Source of the DNA: Flavobacterium sp.
GTDB lineage: Bacteria; Bacteroidota; Bacteroidia; Flavobacteriales; Flavobacteriaceae
Length of the DNA: 64,000 nt
Direction of reading: 5' to 3'
Assembly (NCBI RefSeq): GCF_013823965.1
Contig: NZ_PNNA01000055.1
Span: forward strand, 1-64,000
Positions 36,937 to 45,424 of this stretch are shown here, piece after piece. Both the position numbers and the translations under genes were made by a program. Each line of letters starts with the position of its first letter. The first letter of the stretch is position 1. A model generated the notes under the pieces. It was not told the origin of the DNA and ran no database searches. It worked only from the letters and a program-made list of their open reading frames with translations.

Positions 36937-37770
36937 ATGAAAATAATCAAAATCCATCTTATCTCTTGTCTTTTTATTTTTAGCTTCCTTTCTTGCAATC
37001 AAAAGAAGGAGCAAAAAGTAGAAGCAAAAACCTTTGCCCAGACCGAAATTAAATTGGACTTATTGGAATTGCAGGCAAAAAACAAACTGGGGAAAGACAC
37101 TGTTGTATCAATCACAAATGATCCTGTTTATCATAAAGCAAAGAAATACAATGCCGTAAACGCATCGCTTTTGATCAAAAATGAAATTGATTTAACCAAA
37201 ATTGACCCAAAAAACACCAAAATCGTATTCGAATGTATCGATGGTTATAAACCGGAAATGCCATTGGAATTGTTTTTAAAAGCAAATCCTTATCTCGCAT
37301 TCGAAGATGTTGAGGCTCCAAAAGGCAAAAAATGGGAACCAATTATCAAGGATGGAAATGAAATGAATGCCGAACCATTTTATATCGTTTTTCCTTCGGT
37401 TTCAGAGAAAGACAGTCGATATAAATGGCCTTATAATTTGGTAAAAATCTATCTGGATCCGCTGGACAAATCAACATTGGAATTGTTTCCGCTAAAAAAC
37501 AGAAAATTAGAATCGGGATATGTTTTATTCAAAAACCATTGCCTAACCTGCCATTCCATCAACGGAATTGGTGGAACTATGGGACCGGAATTAAATTATC
37601 CGAAAAGTGTCACCGAGTATTGGAAAGAAAAAGAACTGGTCGATTATATCGTGAATCCAGCTTCTTTTAGAAACAAGGTAAAAATGCCGACACTAGGAAT
37701 CACGAAACAACAATCCCAACAAATTGTGGATTATTTAAAATACATGTCTGAAAATAAAAAGAAAATATAA
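36937..37770 (+). CDS. Cytochrome c lipoprotein inside the trp operon
   Basis: 277-aa lipoprotein with lipobox Cys20 (FSFLSCNQK). A single haem site CLTCH (Cys202, Cys205, His206) and a probable distal Met250 (KVKMPTLG) form a C-terminal class I cytochrome c domain (about 190-275). The N-terminal half (about 60-180) is a separate domain; its VFECIDGYKPEMPLEL ... EPFYIVFP pattern faintly recalls the molybdopterin-oxidoreductase fold, but this is only an impression. The stop codon is directly followed by the trpD ATG, so it is firmly in the operon. A role in tryptophan synthesis is not known; trp-starvation control of a periplasmic electron carrier would be unusual. I chose the start MKIIKIHLIS because it begins a good signal peptide. 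Confidence 0.85.
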   Translation: MKIIKIHLISCLFIFSFLSCNQKKEQKVEAKTFAQTEIKLDLLELQAKNKLGKDTVVSITNDPVYHKAKKYNAVNASLLIKNEIDLTKIDPKNTKIVFECIDGYKPEMPLELFLKANPYLAFEDVEAPKGKKWEPIIKDGNEMNAEPFYIVFPSVSEKDSRYKWPYNLVKIYLDPLDKSTLELFPLKNRKLESGYVLFKNHCLTCHSINGIGGTMGPELNYPKSVTEYWKEKELVDYIVNPASFRNKVKMPTLGITKQQSQQIVDYLKYMSENKKKI

Positions 37771-38763
37771 ATGAAAACCATTTTAAACAGGCTTATCAAC
37801 CACGAAATGCTTTCGAAAGAAGAAGCCAAAAATGTATTGGTCAATATCTCCAACGGAAGTTACAATCCTAGCCAAATCGCTTCTTTTCTTACCGTTTACA
37901 TGATGAGAAGCATCAGCATTGATGAACTTTCGGGTTTTCGCGAAGCTTTGTTGGAATTGTGCATCCAGGTAGATTTAGCTGCCTACAACACCATCGATTT
38001 ATGCGGAACGGGAGGCGACGGAAAAGACACATTCAACATATCCACATTGGCCTCATTTGTTTCGGCAGGAGCGGGAATCAAAGTGGCAAAACACGGTAAT
38101 TATGGTGTTTCCTCCATTTCGGGTTCGAGCAATGTAATGGAAAAAATGGGCGTAAAATTCAGCAACGACAATGATTTTTTAGAAAAATGTATCGATCAGG
38201 CCGGCATATGTGTTTTGCACGCGCCTTTGTTCCATCCGGCAATGAAAAATGTGGGACCCATTCGAAAAGAATTGGGAGCAAGAACCTTTTTTAACATGTT
38301 GGGACCAATGATCAATCCATCGTTTCCCAAAAACCAATTGGTAGGCGTTTACAACCTGGAACTGGCCAGAATGTATGCTTATTTGTATCAAAATACCGAC
38401 ATCAATTTTACCATTCTACATGCATTGGACGGTTATGATGAAATATCTTTGACGGGACCAACCAAAACCATCACGGGCCAAATGGAAGCTGTGCTGAAAC
38501 CGGAAGATTTTGGAGTCAAACAATTGTTGCAAAGCGAAATCGAAGGCGGAAAAACCATCGAAGAATCGGCAGAAATGTTTATCAATATCATTTCCGGCAA
38601 AGGAACCGAAGCCCAAAATAACGTGGTTTGTGCCAATGCCGCAATGGCAATTGCAACAGTAAACGGAAGTTCGCCTTTGGAAAGTTTCGAGTTGGCAAAA
38701 GAAAGTTTGCTTTCAGGTAAAGCATTGGTAGCTTTAAATAAATTACAAGAATTAAGTAAATAA
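37771..38763 (+). CDS. trpD: Anthranilate phosphoribosyltransferase
   Basis: 330-aa TrpD joining anthranilate to PRPP. Landmarks: DLCGTGGDGKDTFNIST (PRPP/Mg site), KHGNYGVSSISGSSNVMEKM, APLFHPAMKNVGPIRKELGA, NMLGPMINP. Length agrees with stand-alone TrpD enzymes (about 330-345). The start overlaps nothing and directly follows the cytochrome stop; trpC follows after 2 nt. Confidence 0.96.
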   Translation: MKTILNRLINHEMLSKEEAKNVLVNISNGSYNPSQIASFLTVYMMRSISIDELSGFREALLELCIQVDLAAYNTIDLCGTGGDGKDTFNISTLASFVSAGAGIKVAKHGNYGVSSISGSSNVMEKMGVKFSNDNDFLEKCIDQAGICVLHAPLFHPAMKNVGPIRKELGARTFFNMLGPMINPSFPKNQLVGVYNLELARMYAYLYQNTDINFTILHALDGYDEISLTGPTKTITGQMEAVLKPEDFGVKQLLQSEIEGGKTIEESAEMFINIISGKGTEAQNNVVCANAAMAIATVNGSSPLESFELAKESLLSGKALVALNKLQELSK

Positions 38764-38765
38764 AA

Positions 38766-39548
38766 ATGAACATACTCGATAAAATCATAGTTGACAAAAA
38801 AAGGGAAGTCATTCTCAAGAAATCCATCATTCCCGTTTCACAATTGGAAGCATCTGTTTTATTTGATAAAAAGACGATTTCTTTAAGCGACAATTTAAGA
38901 AACAGCAACTCCGGAATCATCGCCGAACACAAACGCCGTTCGCCTTCCAAAGCCGAAATCAATTATGGTTTCACGGTCGAAGAAGTGGTAAAAGGATACG
39001 AAAGTGCCGGTGCTTGTGGCATCTCGGTGTTGACCGACGGAAAATATTTTGGCGGTTCATTGGACGATTTACTGTTGGCCAGAGCTTCGGTAAACATTCC
39101 ATTATTGCGAAAAGAATTCATTGTGGACGAATACCAAATATTGGAAGCCAAAGCACACGGAGCCGATTTAATTCTGTTGATTGCGGCCGTTTTAACTCGT
39201 GAAGAAATCAAATCATTGTCTGAGTTTGCCAAAGATTTGGGATTGGAAATATTGTTGGAAGTCCACAATCTGGAAGAATTGCAAAAGTCGATAATGCCCA
39301 CTTTGGACATGATTGGCGTGAACAACAGAAACCTGAAAACTTTTGAAGTGAGCTTGGATTTCAGCAAAGAATTGGCAAACCAAATTCCAAACGATTTTGT
39401 GAAAGTTTCCGAAAGTGGCATTTCCTCCATCGAAGCCATCAACGAATTAAAACCATACGGTTACAAAGGATTTTTAATCGGAGAAAACTTCATGAAAACC
39501 GACAATGCCGGTCAAGCGGCAACCGAATTTATTTCAAAATTAAAATAA
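38766..39548 (+). CDS. trpC: Indole-3-glycerol phosphate synthase
   Basis: 260-aa TIM-barrel enzyme cyclising CdRP to indole-3-glycerol-P. Signatures: IIAEHKRRSPSKAEI, GISVLTDGKYFGGSLDDL, LLRKEFIVDEYQILEAKAHG, GVNNRNLKTFEV, VSESGISS. It is stand-alone, not fused to TrpF as in E. coli. Two nt separate it from trpD. Confidence 0.96.
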   Translation: MNILDKIIVDKKREVILKKSIIPVSQLEASVLFDKKTISLSDNLRNSNSGIIAEHKRRSPSKAEINYGFTVEEVVKGYESAGACGISVLTDGKYFGGSLDDLLLARASVNIPLLRKEFIVDEYQILEAKAHGADLILLIAAVLTREEIKSLSEFAKDLGLEILLEVHNLEELQKSIMPTLDMIGVNNRNLKTFEVSLDFSKELANQIPNDFVKVSESGISSIEAINELKPYGYKGFLIGENFMKTDNAGQAATEFISKLK

Positions 39549-39554
39549 CATACC

Positions 39555-39587
39555 AAACCCGACAGGCTTCAAAAACCTGTCGGGTTT
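39555..39587. repeat. Palindrome between trpC and trpF
   Basis: Perfect 12-bp stem AAACCCGACAGG / CCTGTCGGGTTT with a 9-nt loop, followed by an A-rich stretch rather than a T-run. It resembles a dispersed intergenic palindrome and could act as a weak terminator or mRNA processing site inside the operon. Confidence 0.65.
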
Positions 39588-39601
39588 AAAATAGAATCTT
39601 T

Positions 39602-40219
39602 ATGAAACTCAAAATCTGCGGAATGAAATATCCCGAAAACATACTCGAAGTAGGTGCGCTCCTACCCGATTATATGGGCTTTATATTTTGGGAAAAATCG
39701 GCACGCTATTTTGATGGAGTTATTCCTGAATTGCCAAAATCAATCAAAAAAGTGGGCGTTTTTGTCAATGCCACTTTGGAGGAAATTCTGAAAAAAATAG
39801 AAAAACACGATTTGCAAGCCGTTCAACTTCACGGAGAAGAATCGGTGGAATTTTGCGAAACTTTGAAAAAAAAGATCCCAAAAGAGATGGAAGTCATCAA
39901 AGTTTTTTCAATTTTGGATACCTTTGACTTTCAGGTTCTAAAACCTTTCGAATCCGTCTGCGATTATTTCCTTTTTGACACCAAAGGAAAATTGCCCGGA
40001 GGAAACGGAACCACTTTCGATTGGAAAGTTTTGGAAAAATATCCATCATCCAAACCCTTCTTTTTGAGTGGAGGAATTGGCATCGAGGAAATGGAGGCCG
40101 TCAATGAAATTTTGAAAACCAATTTACCCGTTTATGCCATCGATGTAAACAGTAAATTTGAAAGAGAACCCGGATTAAAAAACATAAAATTATTAAAGAT
40201 AATGGTAGAAAGTTTTTAG
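39602..40219 (+). CDS. trpF: Phosphoribosylanthranilate isomerase
   Basis: 205-aa TIM-barrel isomerase. Landmarks: KICGMKYPENILE (catalytic Cys), MGFIFWEKSARYF, QLHGEESVEFCETL, FLFDTKGKLPGGNGTTFDW (catalytic Asp), FFLSGGIGIEEM, AIDVNSKFEREPGLK. It converts PRA to CdRP. 53 nt after trpC across the palindrome. Confidence 0.95.
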   Translation: MKLKICGMKYPENILEVGALLPDYMGFIFWEKSARYFDGVIPELPKSIKKVGVFVNATLEEILKKIEKHDLQAVQLHGEESVEFCETLKKKIPKEMEVIKVFSILDTFDFQVLKPFESVCDYFLFDTKGKLPGGNGTTFDWKVLEKYPSSKPFFLSGGIGIEEMEAVNEILKTNLPVYAIDVNSKFEREPGLKNIKLLKIMVESF

Positions 40220-40267
40220 TTGTAATATAATCAACAACCTAAAACCCAGAACCCAAAACCTAAAAAA

Positions 40268-41449
40268 ATGTCATACAACGTTAACGAAAAAGGCTATTAC
40301 GGAGAATTTGGAGGTGCTTACATCCCCGAAATGTTATATCCAAATGTAGAAGAATTACGCCAACAATACCTGAAAATTACAGCAGAACCCGAATTCCAGA
40401 AAGAATTTGATGCGCTTTTAAAAGATTATGTAGGAAGACCTACTCCGCTTTATTTTGCTGAACGATTATCGGCAAAATACAATACAAAAATCTACCTCAA
40501 AAGAGAAGATTTGTGTCATACCGGCGCGCATAAAGTCAATAACACGATTGGCCAAATTTTACTTGCCAAACGATTGGGCAAAACCAGAATTATTGCCGAA
40601 ACCGGTGCGGGTCAACACGGAGTTGCCACTGCCACGGTTTGTGCCTTGATGGGATTGGAATGCATCGTTTATATGGGCGAAATTGACATTGAGCGTCAAG
40701 CGCCAAATGTTGCCCGAATGAAAATGTTGGGTGCCGAAGTTCGTCCCGCAATTTCCGGTTCACGTACGCTCAAAGATGCCACAAACGAAGCCATTCGCGA
40801 TTGGATTAACAATCCAGTTGACACCTATTACATCATTGGTTCCGTAGTTGGGCCGCATCCTTATCCTGATATGGTGGCACGTTTCCAAAGCGTGATTTCA
40901 AAGGAGATCAAGGAACAATTATTGAACAAAGAAGGCCAAGAAAACCCCGATTACGTTATCGCTTGCGTGGGTGGCGGAAGCAATGCTGCCGGTGCTTATT
41001 ACCATTTTTTGGATGATGAAAACGTAAATATCATCGCTGTTGAAGCCGCAGGTTTAGGCGTTGATTCTGGCGAAAGTGCCGCAACTTCAATTTTGGGAAA
41101 AGTTGGAGTAATTCACGGAAGCAAAACCCTGTTGATGCAATCGCTTGACGGTCAAATCACGGAACCGTATTCCATTTCTGCCGGATTGGATTATCCCGGT
41201 GTTGGTCCGATGCATGCGAATTTATTTGCTACCGGAAGAGCCGAATTCATTTCGATTACGGATGATCAGGCGATGCAATTTGGCTTGCAACTGTCACAAA
41301 TGGAAGGCATCATTCCCGCCATTGAAAGTGCGCATGCTTTTGCCGTTTTAGACCAAAAACAGTTTAAACCTACGGATATTGTCGTAATCAATTTGTCAGG
41401 TCGTGGCGACAAAGATTTGAATACTTATATAGATTATTTTAAACTATAA
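40268..41449 (+). CDS. trpB: Tryptophan synthase beta chain
   Basis: 393-aa PLP enzyme. The PLP Lys89 is in [17 protein letters not shown] near residue 237 is the phosphate-binding loop; [12 protein letters not shown] is the N-terminal signature. It condenses indole with serine and pairs with TrpA in the alpha2beta2 complex. It is 48 nt after trpF. A small cyclotransferase-like gene separates it from trpA, which is unusual. Confidence 0.97.
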   Translation: MSYNVNEKGYYGEFGGAYIPEMLYPNVEELRQQYLKITAEPEFQKEFDALLKDYVGRPTPLYFAERLSAKYNTKIYLKREDLCHTGAHKVNNTIGQILLAKRLGKTRIIAETGAGQHGVATATVCALMGLECIVYMGEIDIERQAPNVARMKMLGAEVRPAISGSRTLKDATNEAIRDWINNPVDTYYIIGSVVGPHPYPDMVARFQSVISKEIKEQLLNKEGQENPDYVIACVGGGSNAAGAYYHFLDDENVNIIAVEAAGLGVDSGESAATSILGKVGVIHGSKTLLMQSLDGQITEPYSISAGLDYPGVGPMHANLFATGRAEFISITDDQAMQFGLQLSQMEGIIPAIESAHAFAVLDQKQFKPTDIVVINLSGRGDKDLNTYIDYFKL

Positions 41450-41463
41450 TAAAGACGCTAAAA

Positions 41464-41793
41464 ATGAAAACTTTGATAAAATTATTCACTTACGGTACTT
41501 TGCAACACAATGATATTCAGGAAAATCTTTTTGGACGCGTTCTTAAAGGAACACCTGAAACACTGATTGGATATGCATTAAAAGAAATTCGAATCGAAGA
41601 AGAATTTGGAATAGTGCGCTACCCCATCATTGTCGAAACGCATCAACCGGAAGACACCATCAACGGAATTGTATACGAAATAACAACCAAAGAACTTCAT
41701 CAAGCGGATCTCTACGAAGGATTGCATTACAAACGCGTTGAAGTACACTTGCAATCAAACCAAAAAGCTTGGGCTTACAGTGCTGCAACATAA
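41464..41793 (+). CDS. Gamma-glutamylcyclotransferase-fold (AIG2-like) protein
   Basis: 109-aa protein with the GGCT/AIG2 signatures: FTYGTLQHNDIQENLFG near the N-terminus (YGTL substrate loop), NGIVYEI, and ADLYEGLHYKRVEV carrying the conserved acidic catalytic residue. Members release 5-oxoproline from gamma-glutamyl compounds, but many small ones have no known substrate. It starts 14 nt after trpB and ends 62 nt before trpA, so it is transcribed with the trp genes. A link to tryptophan metabolism is not established. Confidence 0.85.
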   Translation: MKTLIKLFTYGTLQHNDIQENLFGRVLKGTPETLIGYALKEIRIEEEFGIVRYPIIVETHQPEDTINGIVYEITTKELHQADLYEGLHYKRVEVHLQSNQKAWAYSAAT

Positions 41794-41855
41794 ACTAAAA
41801 AGAAACAACTGAACCCGACATTTCAAGAAATTGCCTGGGTTTAAAAACAAATACA

Positions 41856-42617
41856 ATGAACAGAATAAATCAAAAGTTACAAGAAGACAAAAAAATACTT
41901 TCCATCTATTTTTCGGCTGGATATCCCAATTTGAATGACACGGTACAAATCATCCAAGATTTGGAAAAAAGCGGTATCGACATGATCGAAATCGGGTTGC
42001 CGTTCAGCGATCCATTGGCTGATGGACCAACGATTCAAGCCAGTTCGACCCAAGCTTTGCACAACGGAATGACCACGCAAGTTTTGTTTGACCAACTGAA
42101 AGACATTCGTAAAACGGTATCGATTCCATTAGTGATTATGGGTTATTTCAACCCAATGTTGCAATACGGCGTGGAAGCTTTTTGCCAAAAATGTGCCGAA
42201 ATTGGTATCGATGGCTTGATTATTCCCGACCTTCCCGTGGATGTGTATGCGGACGAATACAAAGCTACTTTCGACAAATACGGACTCAAAAACATCTTCC
42301 TGATTACGCCACAAACTTCGGACGAACGCATTCGTTTTATCGACAGCGTTTCGGATGGATTTATTTATATGGTGAGTTCTGCGAGTGTTACGGGTTCACA
42401 ATCCGGTTTTGGAAATACACAGGAAACTTATTTCAAACGCATCGCCGACATGCAACTGAAAAATCCTCAAATTGTAGGTTTCGGAATCAGCAATCAGGAA
42501 ACTTTCAACCAAGCCACACAATTTGCCAAAGGAGCGATTATTGGTAGTGCTTTTATCACGCACTTGAAAGAAAACGGAAGCGGAAAAATTGAAAGTTTTG
42601 TAAAGGCGATTCGATAA
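41856..42617 (+). CDS. trpA: Tryptophan synthase alpha chain
   Basis: 253-aa TIM barrel. Catalytic Glu45 and Asp56 are in MIEIGLPFSDPLADGPTIQ. GLIIPDLPVDVY and VSSASVTGSQSGF are further signatures. It splits indole-3-glycerol-P and passes indole to TrpB. Last gene of the operon, followed by a very long hairpin. Confidence 0.96.
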   Translation: MNRINQKLQEDKKILSIYFSAGYPNLNDTVQIIQDLEKSGIDMIEIGLPFSDPLADGPTIQASSTQALHNGMTTQVLFDQLKDIRKTVSIPLVIMGYFNPMLQYGVEAFCQKCAEIGIDGLIIPDLPVDVYADEYKATFDKYGLKNIFLITPQTSDERIRFIDSVSDGFIYMVSSASVTGSQSGFGNTQETYFKRIADMQLKNPQIVGFGISNQETFNQATQFAKGAIIGSAFITHLKENGSGKIESFVKAIR

Positions 42618-42645
42618 GTAGTTTTTCTTAAAAATTATTAAACCG

Positions 42646-42708
42646 CAAATTCGCAAATTATTAAGCATAGAATGCTTTGTATAATTTGCGAATTTGTGTT
42701 TTTTTTTA
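42646..42708 (+). terminator. Terminator of the trp operon
   Basis: CAAATTCGCAAATTA and TAATTTGCGAATTTG pair perfectly over 15 bp; the 21-nt loop contains a nested AAGCAT/ATGCTT stem. A run of nine T residues follows. It begins 29 nt after the trpA stop. Confidence 0.88.
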
Positions 42709-42720
42709 AGAATACTTTTA

Positions 42721-42728
42721 TATATTTG
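42721..42728 (+). promoter_or_regulatory. Promoter -7 box of the Mrr-like gene
   Basis: TATATTTG, an exact TAnnTTTG match 43 nt before the Mrr-like start. A TTTG at 42693-42696 is 24 nt upstream, slightly far for a -33 box and inside the trp terminator stem. Confidence 0.5.
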
Positions 42729-42771
42729 ATATAGATATAAAGCAAAGAAAACCAAACAACCATAATAATTA

Positions 42772-43665
42772 ATGAATATAGAAATTCCCAAATTTCACGA
42801 AACTTTTAATCCAATACTTGAAATCTTAAGTAATGGAGAAACCATTCACACAAGAGAATTGCAAAAAATGGTTATAGAAAGATATTTTTCTAATTTATCT
42901 GAAGAGCAATTAACTGAAAAAACTAAATCTGGAGAGAATTTAATAAATAACAGAATTGCTTGGGGTAAATCTTATTTGAAGAAAGGTGGTTATATTTCTT
43001 ATCCAGAAAGAGGAAATGTAAAAATTACAGAAAAGGGATTAAAACAGAAATCTGAATTGTCTTTAAAAAATGTCGTTGAAGATTCTGGTATTGAAAACTT
43101 TTATTCAGAGGAGAATCTAAAAAACAATAATAGAAAAATAGAAATTAAAGAAATAGTAAACTCTTCCCCACAGGATTTAATTGACAAAGGTTTTTCACAA
43201 ATTGAAAGTGAAGTAAAAAATGATTTACTAGAAAAATTAAAAACCATAGATCCATATTATTTTGAGAAAGTAATTTTGATTTTACTTAAAAAAATGGGTT
43301 ACGGAGAATTCATTGAAACTTCTAAATCTGGTGATGGTGGAATTGACGGAATAATAAATGAAGACAAATTAGGTTTGGATAAAATATATATTCAAGCAAA
43401 AAGATTTAGTGAAAATAAAGTAAGAGAAAAAGACATTAGAAATTTTATTGGTGCAATGAGTGGAGATACAAACAAAGGAGTTTTTGTAACAACATCACTG
43501 TTTGATAATGGCGCAATTGAAAAAGCAAAAAATGCTCATCACAAAATTATTCTTCTTGATGGTAATAAACTAGTTGATTTAATGCACGAGTTTAACGTTG
43601 GAATTCAAATAAAAGCAACATACGAAGTCAAACAACTTGATGAAGATTTTTTCGAGGAACAATAA
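42772..43665 (+). CDS. mrr: Mrr-like restriction endonuclease
   Basis: 297-aa type IV-like endonuclease. The N-terminal Mrr_N winged-helix domain (about 5-95: LEILSNGETIHTRELQ ... NNRIAWGKSYLKKGGYISYP) is joined by a variable, A/T-rich-coded linker to a PD-(D/E)xK catalytic domain (about 150-285). Active-site residues are Asp192 in GDGGIDGII and Gln208/Lys210 in YIQAKRF, the usual D-QxK arrangement. Family members cut DNA carrying foreign methylation. It is a lone gene between the trp terminator and a palindrome array. Its codon use is more A/T-rich than the trp genes, hinting at horizontal acquisition. Confidence 0.88.
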   Translation: MNIEIPKFHETFNPILEILSNGETIHTRELQKMVIERYFSNLSEEQLTEKTKSGENLINNRIAWGKSYLKKGGYISYPERGNVKITEKGLKQKSELSLKNVVEDSGIENFYSEENLKNNNRKIEIKEIVNSSPQDLIDKGFSQIESEVKNDLLEKLKTIDPYYFEKVILILLKKMGYGEFIETSKSGDGGIDGIINEDKLGLDKIYIQAKRFSENKVREKDIRNFIGAMSGDTNKGVFVTTSLFDNGAIEKAKNAHHKIILLDGNKLVDLMHEFNVGIQIKATYEVKQLDEDFFEEQ

Positions 43666-43672
43666 ACCCACT

Positions 43673-43734
43673 GGTGCTCGTCTGCGACGAGTACCTACTT
43701 TAAATTAGTAGTCAAATCGTAGCGTTTGCAACGC
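43673..43734. repeat. Array of three small palindromes after the Mrr-like gene
   Basis: GGTGCTCGTC-TGC-GACGAGTACC (43673-43695), CTACT-N7-AGTAG (43695-43711) and GCGTT-TGC-AACGC (43722-43734) follow one another, two sharing a TGC loop. The base composition is far more G/C-rich than the surroundings. It resembles REP-type elements; no transposase is present. Confidence 0.7.
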
Positions 43735-43886
43735 GGATTATCATAAATAGCCTCAACGAAGCAAAATATACCCACTTTATAGCCATTCAACTTAACTGAA
43801 GAAATTCTATTATCTCTCTGACTTCCAGTAAAACAACACCCTTTTAAATCTCTTAAAATCCGTAACTTAGTACATCGCTAAACGTC

Positions 43887-44513
43887 ATGATTATGAGAGC
43901 TTTACTTTTTATTATCCTGCTCTTGACACTGCAATCCTGTGCCACAAAAAAGTACGTCAAGACGCGACTGCTACCCGAAGGAATAAAATCGGCTACGGAA
44001 GAAACTTATGTGGTGATGGACAACCAAAAAAAACTTTTGCAGAAAAAACAGATGGTCTTTACCCAGAACGGCCGCATCAAATACTCCAAAACAGTTGATG
44101 CTTCGGGCAATCTATTGCAGGAAACCAAAAAGAAATTGTGGTTTGTGGTGGAAAGGTATCCAAATAAAGAGCCGTATTACTGCAAAACCCGCTGGAAACC
44201 CAACCAGCGCGAACGCATCAGTTGCTACACCCAAAAACAACACAAACAAAACGAAACCATTTATCATTACAATCCGGATGGAACCATCAACAAAATAGTG
44301 GATAATTTCACCACTTTCAACACCGAGTATTTTTATTACACGAACAATGAACTCTCCAAAATTGTCACCAAGGACAAAAACGGCAAACTTGTTGACGAAG
44401 TTGCAATAAACTGTGAGGCCAAAGATGAAAAAGGCAGTTGTCTAAAACAAACTAGAGTTTCGACAAAAACAAACCATAAAGAAGAGATTCTTTTTTCTCC
44501 AAATTATGATTGA
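43887..44513 (+). CDS. Uncharacterised lipoprotein
   Basis: 208-aa lipoprotein with lipobox Cys18 (LLTLQSCATKK); a start two codons later (MRALLF) is equally possible. The mature part shows repeated short strands of the kind GRIKYSKTVDASGNLLQE and YHYNPDGTINKIVDNF, reminiscent of YD-type or toxin-antidote-like beta repeats, with four cysteines that could form disulfides. No family was recognised with confidence. It is a single gene, convergent with the DUF4494 gene across a large inverted repeat. Confidence 0.7.
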   Translation: MIMRALLFIILLLTLQSCATKKYVKTRLLPEGIKSATEETYVVMDNQKKLLQKKQMVFTQNGRIKYSKTVDASGNLLQETKKKLWFVVERYPNKEPYYCKTRWKPNQRERISCYTQKQHKQNETIYHYNPDGTINKIVDNFTTFNTEYFYYTNNELSKIVTKDKNGKLVDEVAINCEAKDEKGSCLKQTRVSTKTNHKEEILFSPNYD

Positions 44514-44560
44514 TTCCCAGCTCGCACATTATCAAGATAAGGATAATTTGGTTGCTGCTG

Positions 44561-44632
44561 TGTCATTTCGACCAACGGGAGAAATCACATAAGTTGCTCT
44601 CGTAATGTGATTTCTCCTTCGTCGAAATGACA
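44561..44632. repeat. 72-bp composite palindrome between convergent genes
   Basis: Outer stem TGTCATTTCGAC / GTCGAAATGACA (12 bp, perfect) encloses an inner stem GAGAAATCACAT / ATGTGATTTCTC (12 bp, perfect) with a 14-nt loop. It lies between the lipoprotein and DUF4494 genes, so it may serve as a bidirectional terminator. The structure is that of a small palindromic repetitive element. Confidence 0.85.
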
Positions 44633-44661
44633 AAAAGGGATCTATTATAATCCATTTATAA

Positions 44662-45216
44662 TCAATAACTCTCCGCCACAACCTCGGCATCAAACTCCAT
44701 AGTATCTTCTAATTCCGAAGCTTTTTCGGGTTTGGAAGCTTTAAGCGCATTGAATTTTTCCATTTGTTCCAATTCATCTTCTTCACCAGAGAAATAAGGA
44801 AAAACATCCATAATTGGTGATTCGGAAATGGCAGGAATGGTGTAATCGCCCATCGTGCCTTTCATCACTTGAATCGTGTTGTCAAAAGCTTCTTTGACAT
44901 CGTTGGCCTGCAATAAAACGTACATGTTCGTCTTGCGTTCCTTGCCGCTTTCTTCGTCATACGCCATCAAGGAAACCTTGGATTTAAACCAACGATCGGC
45001 ATTTTCGAATGGGTGAATTTCGGCATAATTCGCCACTTTTATGTTCGTGATCTTGAATTCTTCACTAATGTAAGCCTTCATTTCTTCGTTTATTCTGGAC
45101 TCGGCTTCGGTATAGGACAAAGCATCTACCAAATAAGGTTCGGTAGTAACTTTTTGGTTTCCAATTTCATCCGTTTTTCTGTATTTTACTTTGCATTCGT
45201 ACCACATTGCGCTCAT
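44662..45216 (-). CDS. DUF4494-type protein
   Basis: 184-aa cytoplasmic protein starting MSAMWYECKVKYRKTDEIGN, with VTTEPYLVDALSYTEAESRI and DRWFKSKVSLMAYDEESGKE, the pattern of the DUF4494 proteins found widely in Bacteroidota. Function unknown. An ATG nine codons upstream (45243) is excluded because it overlaps the -7 box TATATTTG (45248-45241, minus strand), from which the transcript should start near 45236. The C-terminus is acidic. A single-gene unit diverging from lipA. Confidence 0.8.
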   Translation of the reverse strand: MSAMWYECKVKYRKTDEIGNQKVTTEPYLVDALSYTEAESRINEEMKAYISEEFKITNIKVANYAEIHPFENADRWFKSKVSLMAYDEESGKERKTNMYVLLQANDVKEAFDNTIQVMKGTMGDYTIPAISESPIMDVFPYFSGEEDELEQMEKFNALKASKPEKASELEDTMEFDAEVVAESY

Positions 45217-45240
45217 AATTTCTCGTTTTTTTAAGGACGC

Positions 45241-45248
45241 CAAATATA
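45241..45248 (-). promoter_or_regulatory. Promoter -7 box of the DUF4494 gene
   Basis: TATATTTG on the minus strand, an exact TAnnTTTG match 24 nt before the chosen start. It fixes the start codon at 45216. No clear -33 TTTG. Confidence 0.55.
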
Positions 45249-45252
45249 GAAG

Positions 45253-45391
45253 AAAGATTTTAGAATTTAGACTTCGGATTTTAGATTATAAAACTATATA
45301 TTGACGACTTTTGATTAAAAAAAGTAAAACAAATCACTTCCTATTTATTCAAGTAAAATCTAAAATCTAAAATCCGAAATCTAAAATCACT
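45253..45391. repeat. Inverted TCTAAAATC-type repeats between DUF4494 and lipA
   Basis: The left copy (GATTTTAGAATTTAGACTTCGGATTTTAGATT) and the right copy (AATCTAAAATCTAAAATCCGAAATCTAAAATC) are near-complementary across about 75 nt of unique sequence. Together they form a large, imperfect inverted repeat upstream of both divergent genes. Confidence 0.6.
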
Positions 45392-45397
45392 TTTCCT

Positions 45398-45405
45398 TAT
45401 CTTTG
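45398..45405 (+). promoter_or_regulatory. Promoter -7 box of lipA
   Basis: TATCTTTG, followed by CA, an exact TAnnTTTG match 19 nt upstream of the lipA start. Confidence 0.6.
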
Positions 45406-45424
45406 CAGCTTCAAAAAATAATTT

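Noticed and set aside
41812..41842. A second AAACCCGACAGG-type palindrome before trpA
   Set aside because: Only about five flanking bases (AACCC / GGGTT) pair; too weak to call a repeat or terminator.
43673..43734. CRISPR-like array after the Mrr-like gene
   Set aside because: The three units differ in sequence, are palindromic and contiguous, and lack spacers; they look like REP-type hairpins.
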